A stretch of 64,000 nucleotides of DNA from positions 1-64,000 of the forward strand of contig NZ_JANFYZ010000004.1 in assembly GCF_024460775.1 (NCBI RefSeq), given 5' to 3'. The notes under the pieces are model-generated. The model did no database searches. It was not told where the DNA came from and was given only the letters and a program-made list of their open reading frames with translations. This stretch comes from Desulfovibrio desulfuricans. Its GTDB lineage: Bacteria > Desulfobacterota > Desulfovibrionia > Desulfovibrionales > Desulfovibrionaceae. This document shows positions 49,426 through 59,755 of the stretch, in pieces (position 1 is the first letter of the stretch; each line of letters opens with the position of its first letter). The position numbers were made by a program, and so were the translations under genes.

Positions 49426-50550
49426 ATGGAAAAAAACAAAAACCGTGAGGAAATGGCCGCGCTTTTGCGCTCCCTCTCTTCCGCAGACAGGGCATGGCTG
49501 CGCCAACGCCTTATGCGGCGGGACTCTGCCGCTCTGCTGCAGGATACAGGACGCATCAGCCCGCGCGAGCTGCTGGCCGTGGAAACATGGCTGTGGGAAC
49601 GGGCCAGCGCCGCCCGTGGCCCGCGCGAAAAACGCCCCCGCCTGCGCATGTGGCTGATTTTCATGCTGCTGCGCTACGCGGCCCTGCGGCTTGTGGAAAT
49701 TTTTGAGATCATGCCTGCGCACCTTGATTTTCAGGACGGCGTTATCCATGTGCCGGGCAGCAATGAGGCCCCAGGGCGCGAGGTTCCCCTGCCGCTTACC
49801 ATCAGCCGCCGCCTCAAGCGCGTGCTGGAAGACCCGGCGCTGTTTCCTGAAACCCGCGAGCTCATGCGCTGCGACGCCAGTTATGTGCGCCGCTGCCTGC
49901 AACAGTGCGGTGCGGCCTGCGGCCTGCCCAAGGGCCTTTTGAGCGCCCGCGCCCTGCGCCATACCCGCGCCCTTGAGCTGGGCAGGCAAGGCTTGCCCCT
50001 GCCCGTGGTGGATATTTTTCTTGGCCGGCGATCCGCGCCCGGTCAGAGCGGCATTGTCCGCTGCGACCCGCAGGAGGCCAAACGTCTGCTGCGCGAACAA
50101 CTGCAAAGGGAGCGACCCATGAAAACCAGTGCGCGCAACGTCTTTCAGGGGCGCATAACCTCATTGCGCCAGAGCGGGCTGCTGGTAGAAGTGGTGCTGC
50201 GCACCGCAGGCGGTCTGCGCGTGGCCTCGCTCATTACGGACGAAAGCGCCAAGACCCTGGCCCTCAATGAGGGCAAGCTGGTCAATGCCAGCATCAAGGC
50301 CCCCTGGGTGCTGGTGCAGGGTGGAGAACTCTCGCCCAAAAGCTCCCCTCCGGCGGAGAACTGCTTTACAGGCGTGGTGGAACGGGTACGGGAAGATGAA
50401 ATGGTGGCCGAAATTCTGGTGGCGCTTGGCGAAGGCAGTCAGGTCTGCGCCCTGCGCAACTGTGGGCCGGAAAACCCCATCAATCTTGTGGCCGGGCAGA
50501 CTGTAACGGTATTTTTCAAGGCTTTTTCCGTCATTCTCACCGTAGATTAG
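49426..50550 (+). CDS. tunR: TunR-type tungstate/molybdate regulator
   Basis: 374 residues from the ATG at 49426. The N-terminal ~250 residues have the tyrosine-recombinase fold (LRYAALRLVEI with box I Arg; ALRHTRALEL with H-x-x-R), but the second His is replaced (FLGRRSA where LGH is usual) and the position of the catalytic Tyr holds Val. It is thus a DNA-binding protein, not a recombinase. Two C-terminal TOBE/Mop domains follow (NVFQGRITSLRQSG and NCFTGVVERVREDE). This architecture defines TunR, described in sulfate-reducing bacteria as a tungstate-responsive repressor of molybdate-transport genes. Confidence 0.88.
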   Translation: MEKNKNREEMAALLRSLSSADRAWLRQRLMRRDSAALLQDTGRISPRELLAVETWLWERASAARGPREKRPRLRMWLIFMLLRYAALRLVEIFEIMPAHLDFQDGVIHVPGSNEAPGREVPLPLTISRRLKRVLEDPALFPETRELMRCDASYVRRCLQQCGAACGLPKGLLSARALRHTRALELGRQGLPLPVVDIFLGRRSAPGQSGIVRCDPQEAKRLLREQLQRERPMKTSARNVFQGRITSLRQSGLLVEVVLRTAGGLRVASLITDESAKTLALNEGKLVNASIKAPWVLVQGGELSPKSSPPAENCFTGVVERVREDEMVAEILVALGEGSQVCALRNCGPENPINLVAGQTVTVFFKAFSVILTVD

Positions 50551-50565
50551 CCAGCAAACTCGCAA

Positions 50566-50610
50566 ACAAAGCCGCGCCGACAGTCGTTATGACCATCGGC
50601 GCGGCTTTGT
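50566..50610. terminator. Terminator between tunR and ltaE
   Basis: A perfect 15-bp stem acaaagccgcgccga/tcggcgcggctttgt, 15-base loop, then tgttt. It lies between convergent genes. Confidence 0.85.
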
Positions 50611-50642
50611 TGTTTATTTCAGCGGCAGTTTACTGGCAGGTC

Positions 50643-51698
50643 TTACTTCCACAGGGCGCGGTTTTCTTCCATAAAGCGCTCAAAGGCCTCAATGGCTCGC
50701 GCCATATCCTGACGCCCCACGCCACTGTAGGTTGTCAGCCGCAGGTGATCCTTGCCCATGCCCTTTGCCAGCAGCCCCAGAGGCGCAAGCTGTTGCTCGA
50801 ACCATTCTGAAGACCTGCCGGAAGCGCTTATATCCAGCATCACAATATTGCTCTGCACAGGCGTGAGCACAAACTCGTCATAGGCCGCCAGCGCCGCGCC
50901 GAGATGGCGGGCGTTTTCGTGGTCTTCCGCAAGGCGCTCAATACCCGTGCGCAGGGCCACCAGCCCGGCAGCCGCCATAATGCCCGCCTGCCGCATGCCG
51001 CCGCCAAGCAGCTTGCGCGTCTGACGCGCCTTGGCGATAAACTCGCGCGTTCCGCACAGCACAGAACCGAACGGCGCGCCCAGCCCCTTGGAAAGACAGA
51101 ACATCACGCTGTCCGCGCAGGCGGCCAGATGAGCGGCATCCACCCCGAGGGCCACGGCAGCGTTGAACAGCCTCGCGCCGTCCATATGCACGGGAATCCC
51201 CGCCTTACGGGCCGTAACGGCGAGCGCCTGCTGCCGCGCCAGCGACACGCAGATGCCGCCGCCGAAGTTGTGGCTGTTTTCCACACAGGCCAGCTTGACG
51301 TCCGGCGTCGCGCAGGCGGATGCAAAGGACGCGACTTCGGGCATGCCCTCCGCATCCCGCGTGTAAAACACCGACTGAACGCCCAGGAACTTTTCCATGA
51401 AGGGCGACTTTTCGGTGCGGAACACATGCAGGTCCGGCTCCAGAGCCGCAGCATCCCCACGCTCGCACCACGTAGCCAGCGCAACGAGATTGGCCATGGT
51501 TCCCGACGGGCAAAAAAGCGCGGCTTCCTTGCCCAGCAGTTCGGCGGCATGATCTTCCAGCCGATTGACTGTGGGGTCGCCGCCGCGCCCTTCCGCGTCA
51601 ACACGGCCGTCATCGCCCACTTCGGCCTCGCGCATGGCGGCGCGCATGGCCTCGGTGGGAACGGTCAGGGTATCACTGCGCAGATCGACTACAGGCAT
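50643..51698 (-). CDS. ltaE: Low-specificity L-threonine aldolase
   Basis: 351 residues from the ATG at 51698 (aaggtg site). PLP fold type I enzyme cleaving L-threonine or allo-threonine to glycine and acetaldehyde. VDLRSDTLTVPT and GDPTVNRLE at the N-terminus, ENSHNFGGGICV, MDGARLFNAA and the PLP-lysine in CLSKGLGAPFG. It follows a DAACS transporter by 12 bases, suggesting a joint uptake and catabolism unit for threonine or serine. Confidence 0.92.
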   Translation of the reverse strand: MPVVDLRSDTLTVPTEAMRAAMREAEVGDDGRVDAEGRGGDPTVNRLEDHAAELLGKEAALFCPSGTMANLVALATWCERGDAAALEPDLHVFRTEKSPFMEKFLGVQSVFYTRDAEGMPEVASFASACATPDVKLACVENSHNFGGGICVSLARQQALAVTARKAGIPVHMDGARLFNAAVALGVDAAHLAACADSVMFCLSKGLGAPFGSVLCGTREFIAKARQTRKLLGGGMRQAGIMAAAGLVALRTGIERLAEDHENARHLGAALAAYDEFVLTPVQSNIVMLDISASGRSSEWFEQQLAPLGLLAKGMGKDHLRLTTYSGVGRQDMARAIEAFERFMEENRALWK

Positions 51699-51710
51699 GA
51701 ATGTCACCTT

Positions 51711-52952
51711 TTAGACTTCAGCGGTTTCTTCCACCGGTTCGTAGGCAATGCCCGCCCAGCGCATGACAAGCTTCACCGCGACGGTGTTGCTGACCACGTT
51801 GACGGCTGTACGGCCCATGTCCAGAAAAGCGTCCACACCCGCGATGATGGCCAGGGCTTCCACAGGAATGCCGATGGTGGTCAGCACCATGGCAATGGCC
51901 ACAAGACCGCCGGAGGGCACGTTGGCGCTGCCCTTGCTGGCAAGCGTGGTCACCACGATGATGGAAAGCAGGGTGCTGGGGTCCAGGGGAATGTTATAGG
52001 CATCCGCCAGGAAACCCACGGCCAGCGCAAAATACATGATGGAGCCGTCGCGGTTGAAGGCGTAGCCCAGGGGCAGCACCACCGAGGCCACGGCCTTGGG
52101 AACGCCCATTTCCACCAGCTTTTCCATGTGCAGGGGCAGTGTCGCCTCTGACGAACGCGTGGCAAAAGCCAGAATAACTGGTTCGCTCACGGCCTTGGCG
52201 GTCTTGAGGGGCTGCTCGCCAATGCAGAGCATCAAAATGGCAAACAGCACCAGCAGTACGCCAAGCCCCAGATACATGACCAATACCAGTTTGAGCAGGG
52301 CCAAAATGGTGTGCATGCCCTGCGTGGAAAACAGCCAGGCAATGATGGCAAAAATGGCGATGGGGGACAGGGCGATGATCCAGCCCGTGAGTTTGAAAAC
52401 AGCTCCCATCAGGGCATCCAGCACATCAACCAGAGGCTTTGCCCTGCTGCCGGTGGAGGCCAGCGCAAGGCCCAGCAGCACTGCAAACACCAGCACTGGC
52501 AGAAGGTTGGTGCCGGACATGGCCGCAAACACGTTGGAGGGGATCATGTCGAGGAAAAACTTTGTCCAGTTGACCGTGGTATTGATGTTCTTGGGCAGTT
52601 CTGCGGTGTGCGACAGATTGACGCCCACACCGGGGTGGAACATGCCGTTGAGGGCAAGGCCAATGATGATCGCAACCACCGTGGCAATGAAAAAATAGAG
52701 CAGGCTGATAACGGAAACCTTACCCAACTGCTTGGCGCTGTTGCCCATCTGGTAGATGCCAAGGGTGATGGCCGTGAACACCAGCGGCACCACGATCATC
52801 TTGATGGCCTGCACAAAGGCCGTACCCACCGGGGCCAGGGCCTGGGAAAAGTGCGGCGCGAGAAAGCCGAACACAATGCCCAGAACAAGGCCGAGCACCA
52901 TCTGAATTGGCAGCGGAATGGGCCGCTTTTTGCTGGTTTTTGTCATTTCCAT
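51711..52952 (-). CDS. Dicarboxylate/amino-acid:cation symporter (DAACS)
   Basis: 413 residues, eight membrane helices plus two re-entrant loops. Family motifs: TRSSEATLP (for the SSS-TLP hairpin), YAFNRDGSIMYFA (NMDG motif as NRDG) and the second hairpin LASKGSANVPSGG. These carriers use Na+ or H+ to import glutamate, aspartate, C4-dicarboxylates or Ser/Thr. The partner threonine aldolase suggests Ser/Thr. gagaggcg before the first ATG; ATG two codons later is also possible. Confidence 0.87.
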   Translation of the reverse strand: MEMTKTSKKRPIPLPIQMVLGLVLGIVFGFLAPHFSQALAPVGTAFVQAIKMIVVPLVFTAITLGIYQMGNSAKQLGKVSVISLLYFFIATVVAIIIGLALNGMFHPGVGVNLSHTAELPKNINTTVNWTKFFLDMIPSNVFAAMSGTNLLPVLVFAVLLGLALASTGSRAKPLVDVLDALMGAVFKLTGWIIALSPIAIFAIIAWLFSTQGMHTILALLKLVLVMYLGLGVLLVLFAILMLCIGEQPLKTAKAVSEPVILAFATRSSEATLPLHMEKLVEMGVPKAVASVVLPLGYAFNRDGSIMYFALAVGFLADAYNIPLDPSTLLSIIVVTTLASKGSANVPSGGLVAIAMVLTTIGIPVEALAIIAGVDAFLDMGRTAVNVVSNTVAVKLVMRWAGIAYEPVEETAEV

Positions 52953-53013
52953 CGCCTCTCTTCCCCCTCTGTTCCTTGCACGTAAAACGTCTTGTGATGC
53001 TCAGCGGTCAGGA

Positions 53014-53670
53014 TTAGCCGAGAACTGCAAGCAGTGAGCGCAGTTTCGTTTCCATGGCCTTTTGCAGATGATCCCAGACAAGCTGGTGAGCCAGTGTTTG
53101 ATTGCGATCCAGAATGGCATTGCCAATGGCGATATGTTCCTTGATCACCACGCGTGTCCGTTCTGCATCGTAATTTTTGACGCGCTGCATGGCCAAGGAG
53201 TTCTGTACGCGCACGTCTGCATAGAGTTTTGCCAGCCGCGTGTTGCCAGCGGCCTGAAATATGGCTTTGTGGAAGTCCCAGCCGATGCGCTGCGCTTCAA
53301 AGGTATCAAGCTCCGGCCCATCGGGCAGGGCCTGAAGCTCGGCAAGGCAGGCGCGCAGCTCAGGGCTGCCGCCTTTTTCTGCGGCCAGCTTGGCGGCCAT
53401 GCCTTCGAGCGCCAGGCGCACCTCGTGGATTTCTTTCAGGTCTTCCACAGACAGGCGCTGCACAAAGGTGCCCCGCAGAGGAACGCTCATGAGAACGCCC
53501 TCCCTGCACAGATCCTTGATGGCCTCGCGTACTGGCGTGCGCCCAAGTTGCAGGCTTTCAGCCAGGCTGCGTTCCGACAGTTCTTCGCCGGGGCTGAGCT
53601 GCCCCTGCGCGATCATGGAACGGATGGCCTCATACGCTGTGGAAGATGCCTTGGTGTTTGTCTGCTTCAT
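53014..53670 (-). CDS. GntR family (FCD) regulator
   Basis: 218 residues from the ATG at 53670. wHTH at about residues 10-75 (AYEAIRSMI, SERSLAESLQLGRTPVREAI) and an all-helical FCD effector domain (about 85-215) whose D...H...H metal site residues appear in GWDFHKAI and KEHIAI. Likely represses the transporter-aldolase operon downstream on the same strand and itself. The palindromic operator at 53673 touches the start codon. A longer in-frame start (53730) would run through that palindrome, which makes it less likely. Confidence 0.87.
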   Translation of the reverse strand: MKQTNTKASSTAYEAIRSMIAQGQLSPGEELSERSLAESLQLGRTPVREAIKDLCREGVLMSVPLRGTFVQRLSVEDLKEIHEVRLALEGMAAKLAAEKGGSPELRACLAELQALPDGPELDTFEAQRIGWDFHKAIFQAAGNTRLAKLYADVRVQNSLAMQRVKNYDAERTRVVIKEHIAIGNAILDRNQTLAHQLVWDHLQKAMETKLRSLLAVLG

Positions 53671-53672
53671 AA

Positions 53673-53684
53673 CTGGTATACCAG
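53673..53684. promoter_or_regulatory. Palindrome CTGGTATACCAG, GntR operator
   Basis: A perfect 12-bp palindrome 3 bases before the regulator's ATG. Its TGGT-ATA-CCA core matches the general GntR/FCD operator form (TnGTnnnACnA). Probably autoregulatory. Confidence 0.6.
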
Positions 53685-53905
53685 CATAAAGCCAAATAAA
53701 TGTCCATACGCCGCAGGACGGCTCCAGCATGTTAACCCTATAATATTACAAAGGGGTGGAGTTTTTTTGACCAGAAAAAAACGAGTAGATTTGCGGCAAC
53801 ACCAAGTGAAACCAACAGGAGGTCCTGTGGAACCAGCTAAGCAAAGCCGTTAATGACGCAACAAGCCCCCAGAGGCAACTTATGGTGTCCGGCGAAGATT
53901 TTTAG

Positions 53906-53995
53906 GCGCTGGCAAGGAAGTAGTTATTTTTGCGAGGGGAGTGTATTCTGACCGTACTCGACCCGATCAAAAATCCACACTGACGCCGCCAGCGC
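53906..53995. repeat. Dispersed palindromic element, copy 3
   Basis: Outer arms gcgctggc (53906-53913) and gccagcgc (53988-53995), core ggggagtgtattc...cgtactcgaccc. The most diverged copy. Its right part overlaps the last 9 codons and the stop of the minus-strand radical SAM gene. Confidence 0.75.
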
Positions 53996-54926
53996 TCAAA
54001 AAGACCGCCGGACACACCTCGGGGGAGTCGCAGAACTTCCCTTGCCACAACTCCCTCGCCCCCAGCGCCCGCCGCAAATCTCCCAGAAGGCCGCGTTTGT
54101 CCGTGGCCCAGGCCGGGGCCAGCAGTTCACCGGGGGCCGGGTCGCTCTGGAGGCGGTGAATGACGATGTGCGAAGGGATGCGCGGCAGGGCGGCGCAGAG
54201 AAGATCGACATATTCATCGCGCCAGAGGGGGTGGTACTGGCCTGCGGTGTACTGGCGGGCAAGTTCCGTCCCCTTGGGCACGTAAACGTTGTGCAGTTTG
54301 AGCCCGCTTATCGGCAGGGAGAGCGCCCATTCCAGACTTTGCAGAAAATGTCCTTCATCTTCGCCGGGCAGACCGGCCATGAGGTGAGCGCATACGGCAA
54401 TACCGCGCGCAGCAGCCATGCGCACGGCATTTTCAGCGCTGGCTGCGGAATGGCCCCGGTTAATGCGGGCAAGGGTCTGGTCATGGACCGTTTGCAGGCC
54501 CAATTCCAGCCAGAGGTCGCAATCAAGGGCTGCGAGCAGGTCGAGCTTTTCGTCATCAAGACAGTCGGGGCGGGTTCCTACGGCTATTCCAAAACAGCCG
54601 GGCAGTTGCCGAACGGTTTGGAGCAGTTGTTGCAGGCGTTCTGATGGCCCATACGTGTTGGAGAAGGATTGCAGATATGCAATAAAGCGCGTATTGGGGT
54701 CGTCCCGCAGATATATGGAGCGCCAGTAATTCCACTGTTGCAGTAGGGAATCGCCCTGTTTTGCACGGCCAGAGCCGGATCCATTGGCATTGCAAAACAT
54801 GCAGCCGGAAAACGAAAGCGTACCGTCGCGGTTGGGGCAGGAGGCCCCGGCGTCAAGTGGAATTTTTTGCACCCGGCTGCCGTAGCGTTGATTATAATAA
54901 GCGGCCAGAGTATGCCAGCGCTGCAT
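53967..54926 (-). CDS. Radical SAM protein, TIGR01212 (YhcC-like) family
   Basis: 319 residues. The cluster motif is CPNRDGTLSFSGCMFC (C-x11-C-x2-C instead of the usual CxxxCxxC), diagnostic of TIGR01212. FIAYLQSFSNTYG and the SAM-binding GIAVGTRPDCL and GLQTVHD follow. Family function is not settled; some members are linked to tRNA or other modification. The C-terminal residues SAGGVSVDF are encoded by repeat copy 3, so the original end of the gene was probably altered. Isolated gene, divergent from mreB. Confidence 0.85.
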   Translation of the reverse strand: MQRWHTLAAYYNQRYGSRVQKIPLDAGASCPNRDGTLSFSGCMFCNANGSGSGRAKQGDSLLQQWNYWRSIYLRDDPNTRFIAYLQSFSNTYGPSERLQQLLQTVRQLPGCFGIAVGTRPDCLDDEKLDLLAALDCDLWLELGLQTVHDQTLARINRGHSAASAENAVRMAAARGIAVCAHLMAGLPGEDEGHFLQSLEWALSLPISGLKLHNVYVPKGTELARQYTAGQYHPLWRDEYVDLLCAALPRIPSHIVIHRLQSDPAPGELLAPAWATDKRGLLGDLRRALGARELWQGKFCDSPEVCPAVFLSAGGVSVDF

Positions 54927-55122
54927 GTTTGCGTCCCTTGAAGGCTTATTTCCGCGCCTTCCGGCGGGACAAATATTTTAACCCTGCGTCCACCGTCTTG
55001 ACTTCATGCCAGTTTTAGCAGAACAGTTTTCAGCCTGACGTTACCAATTCCAACAGCGCCCCCACTCCAGGCCTCTTCGCCTCGCCGGGTGCGGGAGTTG
55101 TTTCAACATGACGGTAAGGTAG

Positions 55123-56193
<1,071 letters not shown>

Positions 56194-56208
56194 AACCGAC
56201 CTTGTCCT

Positions 56209-56279
56209 CGCGCCCCTGTGCGGCTGACGCAATGCCGGAACACGAGCTTCCGGTTCTGCGTCTCCGGTACAGGGGCGCG
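56209..56279. promoter_or_regulatory. Long hairpin between mreB and mreC
   Basis: Outer stem cgcgcccctgt/acaggggcgcg (56209-56219, 56269-56279), inner arms gacgca/tgcgtc and ccggaa/ttccgg. No T run follows. It may attenuate or stabilise the mRNA so that MreB is made in excess of MreCD. Confidence 0.6.
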
Positions 56280-56314
56280 ATTTATTCCGCACCGGCTTTC
56301 AGGAGCTTCCGCCT

Positions 56315-57205
56315 GTGACACTGCGGCGTCTTCTCCTCCTCGCGGGCATTTTGCTCATCCTGTTTCTGGGCATGTATTCCTGGAATCAGCGCACGCGCGT
56401 TCTGGACGACCTGGCCGCGAAACTGGGGCTTGAAATCACCGGCGCGGTGCTCACGCCCGTTCGTTCGGCGCAGGACGCTGCGGAAAACATGTGGGATCGC
56501 TATTTTGACCTTGTGGGCGTGCGCGAAGAAAACGAAGCCCTCAAGCAAAAGGTGGACGAACTCGAAGCGCGCCTGCTTGCCAATGGCGAAGATCTGGCCG
56601 AGCTCAAACGCCTGCGCGCGCTGGTGCAACTGCCGGTAGACCAGACATGGCGTCCCCTTGGAGCCCGCGTTCTTTCCGGCCGCATGGGCCCCAACGCCGT
56701 TCTGGACAGCATCACCATCAGCCGGGGTTACAGCACGGGCGGGCGTCCGGGCACGCCGCTGGTCACGCACCTTGGCCTGGTTGGCCGCGTTCTCAAGGCC
56801 AGCGCCCACAGTTCCATTGTGTTGCTGCTCACTGATCCCAGCAGCCGCATAGCCGTTTTTTCGCAGGAAAGCCGGGCTCCCGGCATCCTCATGGGCATGG
56901 GCACGGGCCAAAAGCTTGAAGTCAACTTTGTGCAGCGCGATGCCAAGGTCAAGCCCGGCGAAATAATCATCACCTCCGGTCTGGACGGCAAGTACCCCAA
57001 GGGCATACCTGTGGCGCGCGTACTGCGCGTGGCTCCTTCGGACTACACCCAGTTCATGGCCATCAAGGCAGAACCGCTGGTTGACCTGCAACACCTTGAA
57101 GAAGTGCTGCTGCTCGAATCCACCGGCGCGCCCCGCCCGCTGGAACCCAGCGAAGCTCCCAAAGAATTCGTGGGCCCGCCCGCGCCCAAAAGCGCCACGC
57201 CATGA
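56315..57205 (+). CDS. mreC: Cell-shape protein MreC
   Basis: 296 residues starting at GTG with agga upstream. N-terminal membrane helix (about 5-22), coiled-coil (about 65-100: EENEALKQKVDELEARLL) and two beta-barrels (about 110-275) with VLSGRMGPNAVLDSITISRG and VGRVLKASAHSSIVLLLTDP. It bridges MreB to PBP2 in the periplasm. C-terminal Pro-rich tail. Its last 4 bases overlap mreD. Confidence 0.95.
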   Translation: MTLRRLLLLAGILLILFLGMYSWNQRTRVLDDLAAKLGLEITGAVLTPVRSAQDAAENMWDRYFDLVGVREENEALKQKVDELEARLLANGEDLAELKRLRALVQLPVDQTWRPLGARVLSGRMGPNAVLDSITISRGYSTGGRPGTPLVTHLGLVGRVLKASAHSSIVLLLTDPSSRIAVFSQESRAPGILMGMGTGQKLEVNFVQRDAKVKPGEIIITSGLDGKYPKGIPVARVLRVAPSDYTQFMAIKAEPLVDLQHLEEVLLLESTGAPRPLEPSEAPKEFVGPPAPKSATP

Positions 57206-57672
57206 GGACGCTCCGCAGCATTGCATGGTGGGCCTTTTTCATGGCCTGCGCCATTGTTTTGCAGGCGGCGGTACCGGGGCTTGATGTGCTCACGGTTGGC
57301 CTGATCATCCTGTTGCAGGAACGGGATTATAAAAATATGCTCTGGCTGCTGCCCGTGTTCATCCTGTTGCAGGAAGGCATGGGCACGCGCCCCTTCGGGG
57401 CCGTCATTGTCTGGTATGCCGCAGTCATTTTGCTGTTCAAGATGGGCCGCTGGCTGTTTGAAGTGGAAAATTTCATTTTTGTCTTTTTGCTGTCAGCCTG
57501 CCTGGGCGCCGCATACTACGCCATTGCGTGGCTCATGGCCCCTTTGCAGAACCTGCCTTTCGATGTGCAGGGAACCCTGGACACAAGCCTGATTCAGGCC
57601 ATCTTTGTGCCCTTCGCCTGGCGGCTGTTGGTGGCCACCCGCCACTGGAACCCCGATGATCAGGAAAACTGA
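57202..57672 (+). CDS. mreD: MreD-like membrane protein
   Basis: 156 residues, five membrane helices, typical size for MreD. Weak sequence conservation is usual. The position between mreC and mrdA (overlapping both by 4 and 17 bases) is the main evidence. Confidence 0.82.
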   Translation: MRTLRSIAWWAFFMACAIVLQAAVPGLDVLTVGLIILLQERDYKNMLWLLPVFILLQEGMGTRPFGAVIVWYAAVILLFKMGRWLFEVENFIFVFLLSACLGAAYYAIAWLMAPLQNLPFDVQGTLDTSLIQAIFVPFAWRLLVATRHWNPDDQEN

Positions 57673-59572
57673 CAATACCTCGCTGCTGGCGCACAAAGAC
57701 AAGGCGCAGCATAAGGGCATTCGCTCCTGGCTCAAGATTCAGGTCGAGAGCGAGGGCTATCAGCCGCCGCGCGCGGGCGCAATCCTGCTTCAGGTTCTGG
57801 TGGGTCTGATGTTTTTTGTGCTTGTGGTGCGCTTCTGGTATTTGCAGGTGCACAGGGGTGAAGAGTTTGCGCGTCAGGCGCAGGACAACCGCCTGCGCAT
57901 TGAGCGCATCTTTGCCCCGCGCGGGCGCATCATGGACGACAAGGGCAAGGTGCTGGCCGACAACCGCACCGCCTACGGCCTTTCCATCGTACGCGAAGAC
58001 TGCCACGACATCCCGGCCACCCTGGCCCAGATAAGCGAATGGTCGGGCATTCCCCTCCAGCAGGTCTGGGACAAGTTCCGGCAGGACCGCTTCAAGGTCA
58101 AACCCTTTGAGCCTCTGCTGCTCATCACCGATATCGACTTTGACCTTGTGGCCCGCATTGAATCCGAGATTCACGAATGGCCGGGGCTTGAAATTGTGGT
58201 GCGCACCAAGCGCAGCTACCCCGAGAAAGAACTTTTCGCCCATATTCTTGGCTACGTTGCAGAAGCCAACGAGCAGGAAATGGCCGCGGACAGCGCCCTT
58301 GCCATGGGCGATCTGGTGGGCAAGCAAGGGCTGGAACTGGAGCTGGAAAAGCAGTTGCGGGGCCGCAAGGGATTGTACGATGTCGAGGTTGACGCCCACG
58401 CCCGGGTGCTTGGCAAGACCCTGCGCGATGAACCGCGCGGCGGGCACGAAATACATCTTTCGCTCGATGCGGGCCTGCAAAAGGCCGCCTGGGACGCCCT
58501 CGGCGGCGAGGCTGGCTGCATCGTGGTCATGGAGCCGGACAGCGGCAAACTGCGCGCGCTGGTGACATCCCCGGCCTACGACAACAATCTTTTTGCTGCG
58601 GGCATTTCGCAACGCGACTGGGACGCCCTGCGCACCAACAACCGCTTTCCCTTGCAGAACCGCGTTATCCAGAGCGTGTACCCCCCAGGTTCCGTATGGA
58701 AGCTGGTTATGGCCACCATGCTGCTTGAAAAGGGCGTTAACCCGCGCGAAAGCGTGTTCTGCCCCGGTCAGGTCAAGCTGGGCAACCAGATTTTCCGCTG
58801 CTGGAAGCGTGGCGGGCACGGCTCGGAAGACCTCGTGCACGCGCTCATCGACTCCTGCGACGTCTATTTCTACCAGATGGGCGACCGCCTGGGCATTGAC
58901 AAGTTGGAAGAATTCGCCAAGGCTTGTGGATTCGGGCGGCCTACAGGCATTGATCTGCCGCACGAAAAATCGGGTCTTGTGCCTTCGCGCGACTGGAAAC
59001 GGCGGCGTTTTGGTCGCCCGTGGACACGCGGTGAAACCTACAACGTGTCCATCGGCCAGGGCTACACCCTGGTGACACCGGTGCAGGTAGCAGTATTTGT
59101 TTCGGCCCTGCTCAACGGCGGCGATCTGCTCAAGCCCCAGCTTGTGGATGACGCCACCCGCGAAGTGCGCGGGCGCGTACCCGCCAAGCCTGAAACGCTC
59201 AAGTTTGTGGTGGAGGCCATGCGCCGCACTGCCAACGGCGGCACAGCCAAGGTTGTGGGCCGCAAGGATGCCGACATGGGCGGTAAAACAGGCACGGCGC
59301 AGGTGGTCAAACTCAAGATGGCCGCGGGCGACCGCCGCCTGAAAATGTCAGAAATGGAATACGCCCAGCGTGACCACGCCTGGATTGCCACCTGGGGTGT
59401 TAAAGACGGCAAAACCTACGTGGTTATTGTCATGGTAGAACACGGCGGCGGCGGTTCAAGTGTGGCTGGCCCTGTGGCCCGCAAGGTTTACGACTATCTT
59501 TTCGGGCCTGACCCCAACGCGCCCATGATCGTGTTGCCCGCCCCAACCGCAGCCGTAGACCCCACGGACTAG
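57656..59572 (+). CDS. mrdA: Penicillin-binding protein 2
   Basis: 638 residues from the ATG at 57656, 17 bases inside mreD. Membrane helix about 43-62, dimerisation domain with ERIFAPRGRIMDD, transpeptidase domain with catalytic SVWK in YPPGSVWK, SCD in DSCDVYFYQ (SxN equivalent) and KTGTAQ. Cross-links peptidoglycan during elongation with RodA. No zinc-binding Cys insert is obvious, though C-x-P-G-Q and FRCWKRGGHG resemble the E. coli PBP2 metal loop. Confidence 0.96.
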   Translation: MIRKTDNTSLLAHKDKAQHKGIRSWLKIQVESEGYQPPRAGAILLQVLVGLMFFVLVVRFWYLQVHRGEEFARQAQDNRLRIERIFAPRGRIMDDKGKVLADNRTAYGLSIVREDCHDIPATLAQISEWSGIPLQQVWDKFRQDRFKVKPFEPLLLITDIDFDLVARIESEIHEWPGLEIVVRTKRSYPEKELFAHILGYVAEANEQEMAADSALAMGDLVGKQGLELELEKQLRGRKGLYDVEVDAHARVLGKTLRDEPRGGHEIHLSLDAGLQKAAWDALGGEAGCIVVMEPDSGKLRALVTSPAYDNNLFAAGISQRDWDALRTNNRFPLQNRVIQSVYPPGSVWKLVMATMLLEKGVNPRESVFCPGQVKLGNQIFRCWKRGGHGSEDLVHALIDSCDVYFYQMGDRLGIDKLEEFAKACGFGRPTGIDLPHEKSGLVPSRDWKRRRFGRPWTRGETYNVSIGQGYTLVTPVQVAVFVSALLNGGDLLKPQLVDDATREVRGRVPAKPETLKFVVEAMRRTANGGTAKVVGRKDADMGGKTGTAQVVKLKMAAGDRRLKMSEMEYAQRDHAWIATWGVKDGKTYVVIVMVEHGGGGSSVAGPVARKVYDYLFGPDPNAPMIVLPAPTAAVDPTD

Positions 59573-59755
59573 GCAACATGCGCAAAGAGCCGGCACCGCG
59601 CACAGGCGCAAACAATGTTTGCTCCAATGGCAAGAGCGCAGCCAACAATCGCAGCAAGGCCCGCCACGGGCAAGGAGTGTTGCGGTGCGCGGCACATGGA
59701 CAAGCCTTTTCAGACCACCCTGCAACCACGCATTCCTGACAAGCGGACAAGCGGC

